Below, in pieces: positions 22,246 to 33,400 of a DNA stretch of 64,000 nucleotides. The notes under the pieces were generated by a model that worked only from the letters and a program-made list of their open reading frames with translations, ran no database searches and was not told the origin of the DNA. The position numbers and the translations under genes were made by a program. The stretch comes from Lucinisca nassula. Its lineage: Eukaryota > Mollusca > Bivalvia > Lucinida > Lucinidae. Where the stretch lies: assembly GCA_963580285.1 (NCBI GenBank), contig OY757012.1:164722652-164786651 (forward strand). The letters are read 5' to 3'. Numbering within the stretch: the stretch's first letter is position 1; every line of letters starts with the position of its first letter.

Positions 22246-23405
22246 ACAAGAGGGCCAAATGGCCCTATATCGCTCACCTGTGTACCAGAAAATCATTAGT
22301 GTAGGAGACCACTTGACATTGCTACATACTAAATATCTAAGCTCTGGGCCTTAAGGCTTCGGAGAAGAAGATTTTTGAAGTTTTTTCCAGTATAAGTCCA
22401 TAGGAGCTAATGAGCCCTGGGGCATGGCCAATTTTGACCCAAAGGGCATGGTTTGCAGGATTTATGTCGGGGACCATTTTATCTTGCTATATACTAAATA
22501 TCTATGGTCTGTACTTCATGGTTTCAAAGAAGAAGATTTTTGAAGCTTTTTTTACACCATAAGTTTATAGGAGTTGAGGGGCCACAGGATTTGGCCAATT
22601 TGGACCCCAGGGGCATGATTGGCAGAATCCATGTAGGTGACCACTTGACATTGCTACATGCTAAATACCTAAGCTCTGGGCCTTATAGTTTCAGAGAAGA
22701 TTTTTGAAGGTTTTTTTTTTCCATTTTAAGTTTTTTTTTTATTTTCCATTTTAAGTCTATGGTAGCTAATGGACCAATGGGTATGGCCAATTGTTGCCCA
22801 AGGGGCATGGTTGGCCGGATTTCTTAAGATGACCATTTCATGTTCCTACATACTAAGTATCTAAGCTCTGGGACTTATGGTTTCAGAGGAGAAGATTTTT
22901 GAAGTTTTTTTCCATTATAAGTCTATGGGAGCTAATGGGCCCATGGCCATGGCTAATTTTGACCCCAGGGGCAAGGTTGGTAGGATTTATTTAGGTTACC
23001 ACTTGATGTTGCTACATGCTATATATTAAAGCTCTGGGCCCTGTGATTTCAGAGAAGAAGATTTTTTAAGTTTTTCCAATCGTAAGTTTATGCAAGCTAA
23101 AGAGCCCCAGGGTGTGTCCAATTTGGATCCCAGGGGCATAATTGGCAGGATTTATGTAGGTGGCCACTTGACGTTGCTACATACTAATATCTAAGCTCTG
23201 TGCTTTACAGTTTCAGAGAAGAAGATTTATGAAGTTTTTTTCCATAAAAAGTCAATGGGAGCTGATGAGCGCTGGCGTGGCAAATTTTGATCCCAGGGGC
23301 AGGGTTGGCATGATTTATGTAGGTGACTATTTTATATTGCTGGATACTAAATACCTAAGCTCTGTGCTTCATAGTTTCAGAGAAGAAGATTTTTGAAGCT
23401 TTTTT
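22246..23405 (-). mobile_element. Pearl-like array, reverse orientation
   Basis: It starts 'acaagagggccaaatggccc' followed by 'gctcacctgtgtaccag' (the reversed tail of the 14090-19508 element). It continues as units of about 165 bp with 'aagctctgggcc', 'tcagagaagaagatttttgaag' and 'cataagtttataggag'. It is just upstream of the SLC52 main exon, in the presumed first intron. Confidence 0.75.
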
Positions 23406-23408
23406 GGA

Positions 23409-23470
23409 CGGGTTTTTAAAAAAAATCCGCCCTTTAAAATAGCGATGTCCGGGCGGGTGGGCGGGCGTCG
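23409..23470. repeat. GGGCGG-rich palindromic repeat
   Basis: GACGGGTTTTTAAAAAAAAT followed by CCGCCC is a near-palindrome, then 'gatgtccgggcgggtgggcgggcgtcgtcc'. Probably the head of another array element. The body (23471-23660) has no recognised coding sequence. Confidence 0.5.
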
Positions 23471-23683
23471 TCCCAGGTTTACCTTTTGGTTAATCTTTTT
23501 TTTCAAAGTGATATTTTTCATCTATTCTGTAGCAGATTGTTTTAATATCAGGACTGATGCATAAGTGGAGGTACCGCTTTCATGTATTATCCATAAATGG
23601 CACAAAAGACTAAAATTTTGGCGGAAATTGTCATTTTTCAAACTTGTGTTTTTCAGGTTTACCTTTTGGTTAACCTTTTGTCA

Positions 23684-23770
23684 AATACCAGTGTAGTGGA
23701 TAGAGTGCTGGACTACGAATCCTATTGTTGACTATGAATCTGAGGGGCGTGAGTTCAAACCCCGGTGGAG
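23684..23770 (+). mobile_element. tRNA-Arg(ACG)-like SINE head
   Basis: 'CAGTGTAGTGGATAGAGTGC' (A-box region), then GGA-CTACGAA-TCC, a 7-base anticodon loop with ACG, and GAGTTCAAACCCCGGTGGAG (B-box region). A 15-20 base insertion between arms and the poly-T downstream make this a SINE or pseudogene rather than a working tRNA. A sister copy is at 52226-52325. Confidence 0.65.
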
Positions 23771-23976
23771 ACATTTTTTTTTTTTTTTTTTTTTGTTCTT
23801 TTTTATCTTTCTTTTTTCATTCTTTTTTTTTTCTTTATTTTTCTTTTCTTCTCCATAAACACATATGAACAATTATTATCTTCCTCCCCTGATAGTTGCT
23901 AGTAATAATACATACATGCATGCACAGGCATGGAATTTTCTTTTTTTTTTTTTTTTTTTTTTTTTTCGTTCTTTTT
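23771..23976. repeat. Poly-T and T-rich low-complexity tracts
   Basis: Two T runs (about 23775-23794 and 23942-23966) flank a T-rich segment and a short unique part. A simple sequence. Confidence 0.8.
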
Positions 23977-23980
23977 TTTG

Positions 23981-24200
23981 CTCACCTGAGCACGAAGTGC
24001 TCAAGGTGAGTTGATGTCCGTCAACAATTTCTTTAAACGACATCTCCTCCTGTGATAATGGCCTGATTTCATAATTATTTTACAGAAATGTTCATTAGGT
24101 GGCCCTTTTTCAAAATGGCTAAAATCAGTGTCCACCAGAGCTAAAAATAGGAGAAAAAAAACTTTATTTTTTTCTTCTTAAAACACATAAACAAATCATA
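23981..24200 (+). mobile_element. Head fragment of a pearl-like element
   Basis: GCTCACCTGAGCACGAAGTG followed by CTCAAGGTGAG forms the terminal stem. Then come 'gtccgtcaacaatttctttaaac', 'catctcctcctgtgataa' and 'cagaaatgttcattaggtgg', matching the head at 55171-55340. There is no array behind it. Confidence 0.65.
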
Positions 24201-24261
24201 CCCCACCCCCTTCCACAAAAAGTTGTTACTGGGTAAGGATATTGCATTTGTTCTGTACATA

Positions 24262-24385
24262 CATGCATACTTAGTTTTACATACATACCCTACCCACCCC
24301 ACCCTACCCTAGCATACCCTACCCCACCCCACCCCCATCCAAAAAAAAACCCAATCCACCCCCAACCCCACCCCATCCCACCACG
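24262..24385. repeat. C-rich low-complexity tract
   Basis: A run of ACCCC/ACCCT words (acccaccccaccctacccta, accccacccc, cccccaaccccacccc). A simple repeat. The minus-strand ORF crossing it is G-rich and not considered real. Confidence 0.8.
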
Positions 24386-24399
24386 AGGTATGTACGGAG

Positions 24400-24510
24400 A
24401 TGGTTTATGGAACCAGTAACCATGCCAGTCACCATGCAATACGCATGCGTCGACTGGAGTGCTGGCTCCACGTTTTGCATTTCCGGCCTGATTTCCTACT
24501 TTCGATTTAT
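24400..24510 (-). promoter_or_regulatory. Possible promoter with NRF1-like and ETS-like sites
   Basis: This short unique stretch holds ACGCATGCGT (24439-24448 area, an NRF1-type palindrome) and TTTCCGG (minus-strand CCGGAAAT, an ETS/GABP-type site near 24480). It is the only such CpG-containing patch upstream of the SLC52 main exon, 2.4 kb away. It could serve the minus-strand gene or fire both ways. Tentative. Confidence 0.3.
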
Positions 24511-24814
24511 TATTTACGACCAACTGACTGACAACCTGTTCAGCTGAGAATACTAAGTCTTAGGTTTATCAAAGTAATAATTAATTCTCATGATCCACAC
24601 ACACTAGAAATAAGACTGTGTCATATGTTAATTTTTACACAATTTGTATTTGTAATCATACATCCTCTATCAGCTGAATTGTCCGCTGGAGAGAAAATTG
24701 TCAATAAATTCGTCATGGTCCTAGTACGGCAAATGTCACTGTGAAGGTAGGGTATTGTATCCCGTGGTGACTGGGAAGTATGGCAAGCCATTTTAGTATT
24801 TATTATGGAGTGTG
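24511..24814. other. Unique non-coding stretch
   Basis: No repeat recognised. A possible plus-strand 5' splice site (GAAG|GTAGGG near 24746) lacks an open frame ahead of it, so no exon is called. Confidence 0.4.
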
Positions 24815-25142
24815 TGTGTGTGAATTCGGGTTAAATGTCCCTTTCAACAATTTTTCAGTCATATCACGACGGTGTCTAGTTTCGACAGGGAGCTCAATGC
24901 TCACTTTTATAGTGCTGCCTCACTGAAGTATCATGTCCCAGACACATTACATGATACCACACCCAGTCACATTAGCCTGACACTGGGTCGACCAGTCCTA
25001 GCTCTACCCCGTAAATCTGAGTGCCGAGTGAGGAGCAGCTAGTACCATTCTTAACGACTTTGGTATGTCGCGGCCCGGGATCGAACCTGTGACCTCCCGT
25101 TCCCCGGAACGGACACTCTACCAACTGAGATATCGGGGCCGG
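24815..25142 (-). mobile_element. tRNA-derived SINE (family D), full length
   Basis: Minus strand: head with A-box-like TATCTCAGTTGGTAGAGTG and B-box-like GGTTCGATCCC near 25080, then 'acataccaaagtcgtta', 'cagatttacggggtag', 'ctgggtcg/gtgactgggtgtggtatc', and 'gacaccgtcgtgatatgac', with the tail near 24820. The same family is at 49455-49786 on the plus strand. Confidence 0.85.
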
Positions 25143-25780
25143 TCTATTTATTATGGATTGTAGATATCTTATTTATTATATAAGATATCTTATATATATA
25201 TATAATAAATAGGATATCTTATATAGCATATAAGATATCTGATATATAATATAAGATATCTTATATGCTATATTAGATATCTTATATAGGATATAAGATA
25301 TCTAATATAGGATATAAGATATCTAGTATGATATATAAGATATCTTATTTACCAAAATATATAAGCTATCTGATATGCTAAATAAGATATCTAATATAGC
25401 ATATAAGATATCTTATATAACATATCAGATATCTTATATATTATATAAGATATCTTATGTAATATATAAGATATCTTATGTAATAATGGAAATAAGATAA
25501 CTTATATGATATATAAGATATCTCATATATTATATAAGATATCTTATATGTTATATTAGATATCTTATTTGGTATATTAGATATCTTATTTAGCATATCA
25601 GATATATATTCCAGTAAATAAGATATCTTATATCCTATACCAGATGTCTTATATATTAATATATTAGATATCTTATATAGCATAATAGATATCTTATATA
25701 ATATATAAGATATCTTATTTACCTAACTATTTAAGATATCTTATATGACAAATAAGATATCTAATATATTTTACCAAAAA
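25143..25780. repeat. A+T-rich GATATC palindrome satellite, about 21-bp unit
   Basis: Blocks of AAGATATCTT or close variants recur about every 21 bp (for example GATATCTTATATAGCATA then TAA before the next GATATC). Every unit is itself a palindrome, so both strands look alike. Array ORFs are meaningless. Confidence 0.9.
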
Positions 25781-25841
25781 AATAATGAAGTCTCCCCGAA
25801 ACTGCCAACGAATGACTACCCCCATTTATGCCTAACATTCC

Positions 25842-26040
25842 ATAACCCATTTTGTACCAGAAACCCTGGCAAACAGTGCAGGCCCAGATCAGATCGGGGC
25901 CTACACTATTAATAAAATGTTCAGCTATATTCAGATTACACAACCTTTCATCATGTGTCATACCTAATTTTCGAAATGGGCTCCTGTCATAAATAAGCAG
26001 GAAGATTCCATTTGGTAAAAAAAAAAAAGGATAAAAGGGA
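25842..26040 (-). mobile_element. MITE of the TGTACC family, inverted and decayed
   Basis: TAACCCATTTTGTACCAG at the left, the hairpin cassette 'ggcaaacagtgcaggccc...gggcctacacta', and reversed inner blocks 'cgaaatgggctcctg' and 'gaagattccatttgg' of the 7912-8140 element. It sits between two blocks of the GATATC satellite. Confidence 0.7.
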
Positions 26041-26455
26041 CAAAGAAAAATTGAACTAATTATGCGAAAAGTAGAGGCAGATACCAGGCTGAATATATGG
26101 ACAGTCTGGTGAGAGTCTTTGTTTTTTGTTTCTGTTAAAATACATGCAACGAGCAGTGCTTGGCATAACTCAAGTTTGAAGTTAATTAATACTTCCACTA
26201 TCTTGTAAGGGAGGGTTATTAAATTAAACAAACAAAAGCAAGCTGGATGTATTCTCTCTATCAAAAAAAAAAAAAAAAAGAAAAAAAAAAGAAAAAGATG
26301 TAGCCTTTAATCTGATCGCACCTGTTTGGGAACCCCGTTTTATTTATAAACACATATGTTCAATTACAGTTTATAATTAATAATTAGAATTTCTCCAGTC
26401 CTCTGCAGCAGTCTAATGGAGAGAGGTAGTGACTATTATTTGTCATTTATTTCCA
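26041..26455. other. Unique A+T-rich stretch between satellite blocks
   Basis: No gene recognised. Poly-A-rich runs occur at 26263-26298. The minus-strand ORF of 167 codons spanning 25761-26264 covers the MITE above and shows no family features. Confidence 0.5.
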
Positions 26456-26955
26456 ATTTATATAAGATATCTTATATGTTAATTAAGATATCTTATTTAT
26501 CAAAAGTATATAAGATATCTTATATGTTAAATAAGATATCTGATATGCCGATTAAGATATCTTATATACAAATATAAATAAGATATCTGATATAATATAT
26601 CAGATATCTGATATGTTATATAAGATATTTATATGCTATATAAGATATCTTATATAGTATATTAGATATCTTATACAGCATATAAGATATCTTATATGTT
26701 TTAGTAAACAAGATATCTTATATGTTATATAAGATATCTTATTTAACATATAAGATATCTTATAAATCATATCAGATATCTGAATTGCAGAATTAAATAA
26801 GATATCTCATATAGGATATAAGTTATCTACTTTAGGATATAAGATATCTTAATTGTTATATCAGATATCTTATATAGGATATAAGATATCTTATATCCTA
26901 TATAAGATATCTTATATCCTATATAAGATATCTGATATAATATATCAGATATCTA
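26456..26955. repeat. GATATC palindrome satellite, second block
   Basis: Same unit as 25143-25780: AAGATATCTTATAT repeated at a spacing of about 21 bp. A flanking non-repeat block separates the two arrays. Confidence 0.9.
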
Positions 26956-27120
26956 CATTCCCTAATAAATAGTAAAATTGCTTGCCATAGGGAAGGAACG
27001 TTGCATTCATAATTTCTTTGCATCAAACAAAGTATCCTTTAACAAATCCTTACCTACCTTCATTTATGAGGTGCCATTTTACTATTTAATTGAAATTCAA
27101 GATTTTGTTTGTTTTGGATA

Positions 27121-27700
27121 TTTTGTTTGTTTTGGAGTTTAACGGCCCAGTCCTAACTATTTAGATCATTTTTAAGCTGGTCAGTTTACCATTCCATACT
27201 TTTCGTGGGCAAGCTTATACGTAAGCTGTTAACCACATTTCGAAAACACTGCCAATACAAATACATCGTAAAGTTTATCGCCACAAAAAGGAAACTTTAA
27301 AGATGAAAAATTGTGATATTTTTCTTATTTCTGCTTAAAATAGAGATTCTGGTTACACATTAGAACCGCTTCACCGAGGCAGTTCTAACGAGTACCCACA
27401 ATCTATATTTTGGAGCAGAAATAAGAAAAAAGAGGTTTACCCCTGCCAACCCAAGTTTTACTATATAAAGTGGGGTTCAAGAGGGTCAAAAGCTTTATAG
27501 ACGCGTTTCATGATTAGTACAGTGCACATTCTTTCACAGAAACGGACAACTGCCCTTCTTGAATCAGCAGAATGGAGAAAATGACTGTAAAAAAGATGTC
27601 ATGATCCATGTCCAGGAAAGAATGTTGCCGACACGGACAGGACTCGAACACGTGTCCTCTTGACAGACCTACATCTCACTGAGCTACCGAGGTCAGCTTG
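27121..27700 (-). mobile_element. tRNA-derived SINE (family B) interrupted by a hairpin element
   Basis: The tail half is 27121-27232 ('agtttaacggcccagtcct', 'agctggtcagtttacc', 'cgtaagctgttaacc'). The head half is about 27520-27700 ('gtacagtgcacattctttc', 'cccttcttgaatcagcag', TCGAACACGTG in place of the B box, 'actgagctaccgagg'). Joining the halves restores the family order, so the inserted segment is later. Confidence 0.75.
27235..27525 (+). mobile_element. Hairpin-bearing repeat element (family H) inserted in a SINE
   Basis: Contains 'gtgatatttttcttattt', the hairpin 27345-27410 (ATTAGAACCG / AGTTCTAACGAGTACCCACA), 'gaaataagaaaaaagagg', and a short stem around 'agttttactatataaagtgggg'. 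Colinear with 9975-10240 and 20515-20795. Confidence 0.7.
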
Positions 27701-27714
27701 AATTTCAAGATAGT

Positions 27715-29740
27715 TATTAATAAAATTTCTGATATCTATAATAAAACTATTGGATTGCAATAAATATTATTAGATATGTATAAATAATTTTAGATATCTA
27801 TTATCTATTTTATGATATACATAATACATTTAGGGACATCTATAATTCGAATTATAGATATCTGTTATTCGATGGAAAGATGTTAAACATTTAAGAAAAT
27901 ATAATTACATTTATTGATATCAATAATATAGTCTCTTTTATTCATTATTGAAAATTGTGACATCTATAATTCAGCCTTTTAAATGATATCCATAATTTGA
28001 TTTTTAGATATCTATATATGCAAAGGAATTATATATGTATATATCTATAAATTGAAAAATAGATATCTATAATTTGAACATATATTAGATATCATTATTA
28101 TAGATATTATTTATAGATATCATTATTATAGATATTATTTATAGATATCATTATTATAGATATTATTTATTGATATCTAACAATAATTATTGATATACTA
28201 TAGTTTATTACAGATATCTATAAATCAAATTATAATTATCAATAAATCAAATTATAGATATGAACAAGTAACGTTATTGATATCTATAATTATCTGTATT
28301 TTTTGCTACCATAAAATGAAATTCATGATATGTTATATATATTTCTTGATATCAATAGATTTGTTATCTGATATCAATAATTTCTTTGCATATATAAATA
28401 TCTAAAAATCAAATTATAGAGATCATTTAAAAGGCTGAATCATAGATATCACAATTTTCAATAATGGATATCATAAAATACATTTTGGTCATGAATAAAT
28501 GAAACTTTTGATATTTTATAATGCTCTCCAATATTTGGTATCCATTTATCAAAATAAAAGATATCTACTATTGAAATAATTGATAACCATTTACTTGCTA
28601 TGGATATCATGAAAAAAATAATAAATATCTAATATCAGTAATGTTAATTATCTATAATTTGATTTATAGATATCTATAAACTGATTTATAGATGTCATTA
28701 TTATAGATATTATTTATTGATATCTGACAATAATTATTGATAAACTGTAGTTTAGTTCAGATAACCATAAATCAAATAATAGATATCAAGTAATCAAATT
28801 ATAGATATGTATAATTAACATTATTGATATCTATAATTATCTGTATGTTTTGCTTTCATAAAATGAAATCCGTGATATGTAATATATATGTCTTGATACC
28901 AATAGATTTGTTTCCTGATATCAATAATTTCTTTGCATATATAAATATCTAAAAATCAAATTAAAGAGATCATTTAAAAGGCGGAATTATAGATATCACA
29001 ATTTTCAATAATAGATATCATAAAATATATTATGGTCATGAATACATGAAACTATTGATATTTTAAAATGCTCTTCAATATTTGTTATCCATATATCAAA
29101 ATAATAGATATCTACTATTGAAATTATTGATAACCCTTTACTTATTATGGATATCATGAAATAAATAATAAATATCTAATATCAATAATGTTAATTATCT
29201 ATAATTTGATTTATAGATATCTACAAATTGATTTATAGATGTCTATAACAAAGACATAGGATATCAATAAATATAATTACATGTCTTTAAATAATATTAG
29301 ATATGTATTATTTATTTCATTATATCCATAATGTGTTAAGGGATATCTAGAGTTCAAATTATAGATATCTTTTATTCGATATAGAGATATCAAATATTGA
29401 TGAACATTTCAAGATATCAAGAATTACATTTATTGATATCCTTCATATATTTTCTGATATCCATTATTGAAAACTTTGATATCTATTATCCAGCCTTGAA
29501 ATGGTATCTGTAATTTGATTTTATGATATCTATATATGTAAAGGAATCATGGATATCATTAGACAAATTTATAGATATCAAGAAATATATATTACATATC
29601 ATTGATTACATTTTATGATGTCAAAATATTGATAATAATGTTAATCATACATATCTATAATTTGATTTATAGATATCTATAATTTGATTTATAAATATCT
29701 AAAATACAATTACAGATTTCTCTGAATTGTATTAAATAGT
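27715..29740. repeat. A+T-rich TAGATATCTATAA satellite, irregular
   Basis: Built from AGATATCTATAATTTGATTT-type words and their reverse complements. Spacings are 22 to 28 bp. Positions 28090-28165 hold three near-identical 28-bp units. No coding meaning. Confidence 0.85.
28167..29240. repeat. Direct duplication, about 540-bp unit, inside the A+T-rich satellite
   Basis: The segment starting TATTGATATCTAACAATAAT at 28167 recurs at about 28708. Both carry 'tctttgcatatataaatatc', 'gagatcatttaaaaggc', 'cacaattttcaataat' and 'ggtcatgaata' in the same order. Confidence 0.85.
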
Positions 29741-30205
29741 AATATCACATCATGCCTCATACACTTGTCATGATGACTCATACCGCTATCACTATGACTC
29801 GCAAAGCTGCCATGATGACTCATACACCTTTCGTCCTGACTCAAACACATGCCACTCTCTATCACTTTGACTCGTTTAGCTCTTGCTATGACTCACATTG
29901 GCCCATACAGCTGTCACGGTGACTCATACGTCTGTAACCATGACTTATAATGCTGTCACGAGTTGCATACAGCATGGATCATACAGCTGTCACGACTACT
30001 TAAACACTTGTCAGCATAACTTATAAAGCTAATGACTAATACTGCTATCACCATGAATCATACGTCACCATAAATCAAACAGCTGTCATCTTGACTCATA
30101 CAGCTGTCAGTGATGCATGCATCTGGCATCATGGCTTTTACAGCTGACACCATTACTCATAGAGCTGTCACAATGACTTATATAGCTATAACCGTGACCG
30201 GAAAC

Positions 30206-30480
30206 ACAAAGTAGTAAATATTAACATTACCACAGTTATAACAGTTTTAACAATCTAATTAAAAATAGTACTGTTGCTCTTCACAAACAATTATATTAAA
30301 AAAAAAAAGAGTTCAAATAATAGCTATATGAGTCCTAGTCGTAGCTTTATAAGTCATCGTAAAACATGTATGAGTCATATTGACAGCTGTTGTAGACATG
30401 GTGACAGTTGTAGTAGTCACGGTGGCAGCTGTAGGAATCATGATGTGAGTCATGTTGACAGGTGTATAAGTGATGTTAAC
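30206..30480 (-). repeat. Inverted segment relative to 32533-32828
   Basis: This block reads as the reverse complement of 32533-32828, including the non-array core with ATAGTACTGTTGCTCTTCA. Sequence to its right (30481 onward) matches 32849 onward in direct orientation, so only this piece is flipped. Confidence 0.85.
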
Positions 30481-33400
30481 ACTTTCTGTTCTAATTGGTT
30501 TCATATACACATGTAAACTGATTTACTATGTTATTTTTCATATATATTGTGTATGTCATGTATACTTTGCAATGTATGATTCCACTGATATTGTAATCAG
30601 TATTTCATAAATATAAAAAAAGAACTATCAACAGGACTCACATAGCAAAAAACATTCATTCCGACAGCTTTCACCATGAATCCCAAAGCTATCTGAATGA
30701 CTCATATAACTGTCATCATGATTCGTGCATCTCTAAGCGAGATTCCTAAAACTATCCCCTTGATGAAAGCAGCTGTCACCATGGCACATACATCTGTCTC
30801 CGTGATTCATACAGCCATCAGTATGTCTCATCCAGCTATAAGCATGACTCATATAGCTGTCGCAAGGGGTCAGTGACACCCACAGCTGTCTCCAAGGTTC
30901 ATACAGCTATCACAATGACCCATATAGCTGTCATAATGACTCTCATACTGCTGTCACAATGACTCATGCATATGTAACAATGGTTCATACAGCTGTCTAC
31001 ATGGCTCATACAACTATCACCATGACTCATTCAACTATCGTCATGACTCGTACTGCTGCCACCATGACTGATAAAGCTGTCATCATCACTCATACAGCTA
31101 TCGCCATGACGTATGCGGACAGCACTTTCATAGCTGTTATCATGGCTCTTCCAGCTGTCTCTGTGGTTCTTACAGTAATCACCATGACTCATACCGCTGT
31201 CACCATTACTAATTCAGCGATTGTCACGACCTATTCAGCTATCACCATGAATACAGCAAACATCTATCTCCATATCTACTGTAGATATTGCAATGACTCA
31301 TACAACAATTAGATCACTCACACAGCTGTTACCATAACTTATACAGCCATCAGCACGACTTCTACAGCTATCACCAGGAATCATACAGCGCACACAATGA
31401 CGCAGATATCTTAATTTCACATACAACTGCCATCGAGATTTATTGTATCTCCTATAGCTATCAGCATGAACTATGCATTCGTAGCCATTGTTCATACAGC
31501 TGTCACGACGACTTATATGGCTGTCACGATGTCTTTCAGCTGTAACAATGACTCATAGAACAGTCGACATGTCACATACGGCTGTCATCATGATCCGTAC
31601 AACTCTTATCACTGAGTATATACAGATATCAACATGTTTCATACAGCTATCGGCATGGCTTGAACAGCTGTCACGATGACACATACAGCTGCATGCCATG
31701 ATGGCTCATGCATCTGTCACAAATCATGACTCATATACAGTCATGACTATGACTGCCACTACCATGATGCATACAGCTATCACAATGACTGATTCAGCTG
31801 TCAGCGGGGATCATACAGGTCTCATCATGCCTCATACACTTGTCATGATGACTCATACGTCTGTCATTATGACTCACACAGCTGTCATTATGATTCATAC
31901 ACCTGTCATCATGACTCAAACACATGTCACTCCCTGTCACTTTGACTCGTTTACTATTGTTATGACCTACACAACTGTCAAATTGCCCCATACGGCTGTC
32001 ATGATGACTCGTACGTTTGTAACCATGACTCATCACGTTGCCACGAGTTGCATACAGCATGGCTCCTACAGCTGTGACAACGCCTCACATTTGTCAGCAA
32101 AACCCATGAAGCTAATGACTAACACTGCTGTCACCATGAAATGAACGACACCGTAAATCAAACAGCAGTCATCTTGACTCATACGGCTGGCACCATGTAT
32201 TTTACAGCTGACACAATGATTCATAGAGCTATCATAATGACTTATATAGCTTTAACCGTGACTAATACAGCTATCACATTGACAAATACAGCTCTCTCGG
32301 TGACCCATATCATTACAAATACAGCTGTAAAGATGGCTGACTCATGTAGCTGTCACCATGACGCACATAGCTATAACCATACAGCTGTGACCATGACGCC
32401 TATATCTATCAGCACGACTTATGTAGCTTGCACCAAGGCTTTTATTGCTACTGTCATGACTTCTACAGCTGTAAACATGACTCCTATAACTACCGCCATG
32501 ACCTATACACCTGTCATCAGTACCATTGTGGCTGTTAACATCACTTATACACTTGTCAACATGACTCACACAGCTATCACCATGACTCCTTCAGCTGTCA
32601 CCATGACTACTACAACTGTCACCATGACTGCAACAGCTGTCCGTATGACTTATACATCTATGACAATGACTAATAAAGCTGTAACTAGGACTCATATAAC
32701 TATTATTTTAAATATTTTTATAAAATATAAATATGTCCATGAAGAGCAACAGTACTATTTGTAATTAGAATGTTAGAAATATCTTCATTACTATTTACTT
32801 ATAATATTTACAACATTGTGCTACTTTGGCCCATTGTATTTAAAATAGTCTTTCTGTGCTAATTGGTTGCACATACACATGTCACTGATTTACTATTTTA
32901 TTATTTCTTATATATTGTGTATCCCTTGTATGCTTTGCAGTGTATGATACTACTGATATTGTTTTCAGTATTTCGTTTATAAATAACAGAAATATCAACC
33001 TGACTAACACTGCTAATACCTTCATTCATACAGCTTTTACCATGACTACGATAGCCATCACAATGACTCATATAACTGTCATCATGATTCATGCATCTCT
33101 AAGCGTGATTCCTACAGCTTTCACCGTGATGAAAGCAGCTGTCACCATTGCATATACTTCTGTCTCCGTGACTCTTACAGCCATAAGTATGTCTCATACA
33201 GCTGTATGCCAGACTCATATTGCTGTCATCAGGAATCATTGAGCTTTCACTTTGACACTTACAGCTGTCTCCAAGGCTCATGCAGCTATCATAATGACCC
33301 AAACAGCTGTCACAATGACTCTCATACTGCTGTCATCATGACTGATACAGTTGTAGCCATGGCTCATACAACTATCACCATGACTCATACAACTATCATC

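Noticed and set aside
24281..24325. Telomere-like CCCTA words
   Set aside because: The pattern is ACCCC/CCCTACCC without the regular CCCTAA hexamer, so it is ordinary C-rich low complexity.
25761..26264. 167-codon minus-strand ORF
   Set aside because: It crosses an inverted TTAA MITE and a poly-A tract and has no recognisable domain.
25143..29740. CRISPR-like regular spacing of GATATC palindromes
   Set aside because: Eukaryotic satellite: spacers are not unique, unit length is only 21-28 bp, and no cas genes are possible in this context.
32141..32764. 207-codon ORF with MTHTAVT-like heptads (and similar shorter ones from 29.7-38 and 48.9-49.1 kb)
   Set aside because: A 21-bp unit has one frame free of stops, so long open stretches arise by chance in the array. 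Units are diverged without codon bias, and mirror ORFs (MSHGDSC-like) exist on the other strand.
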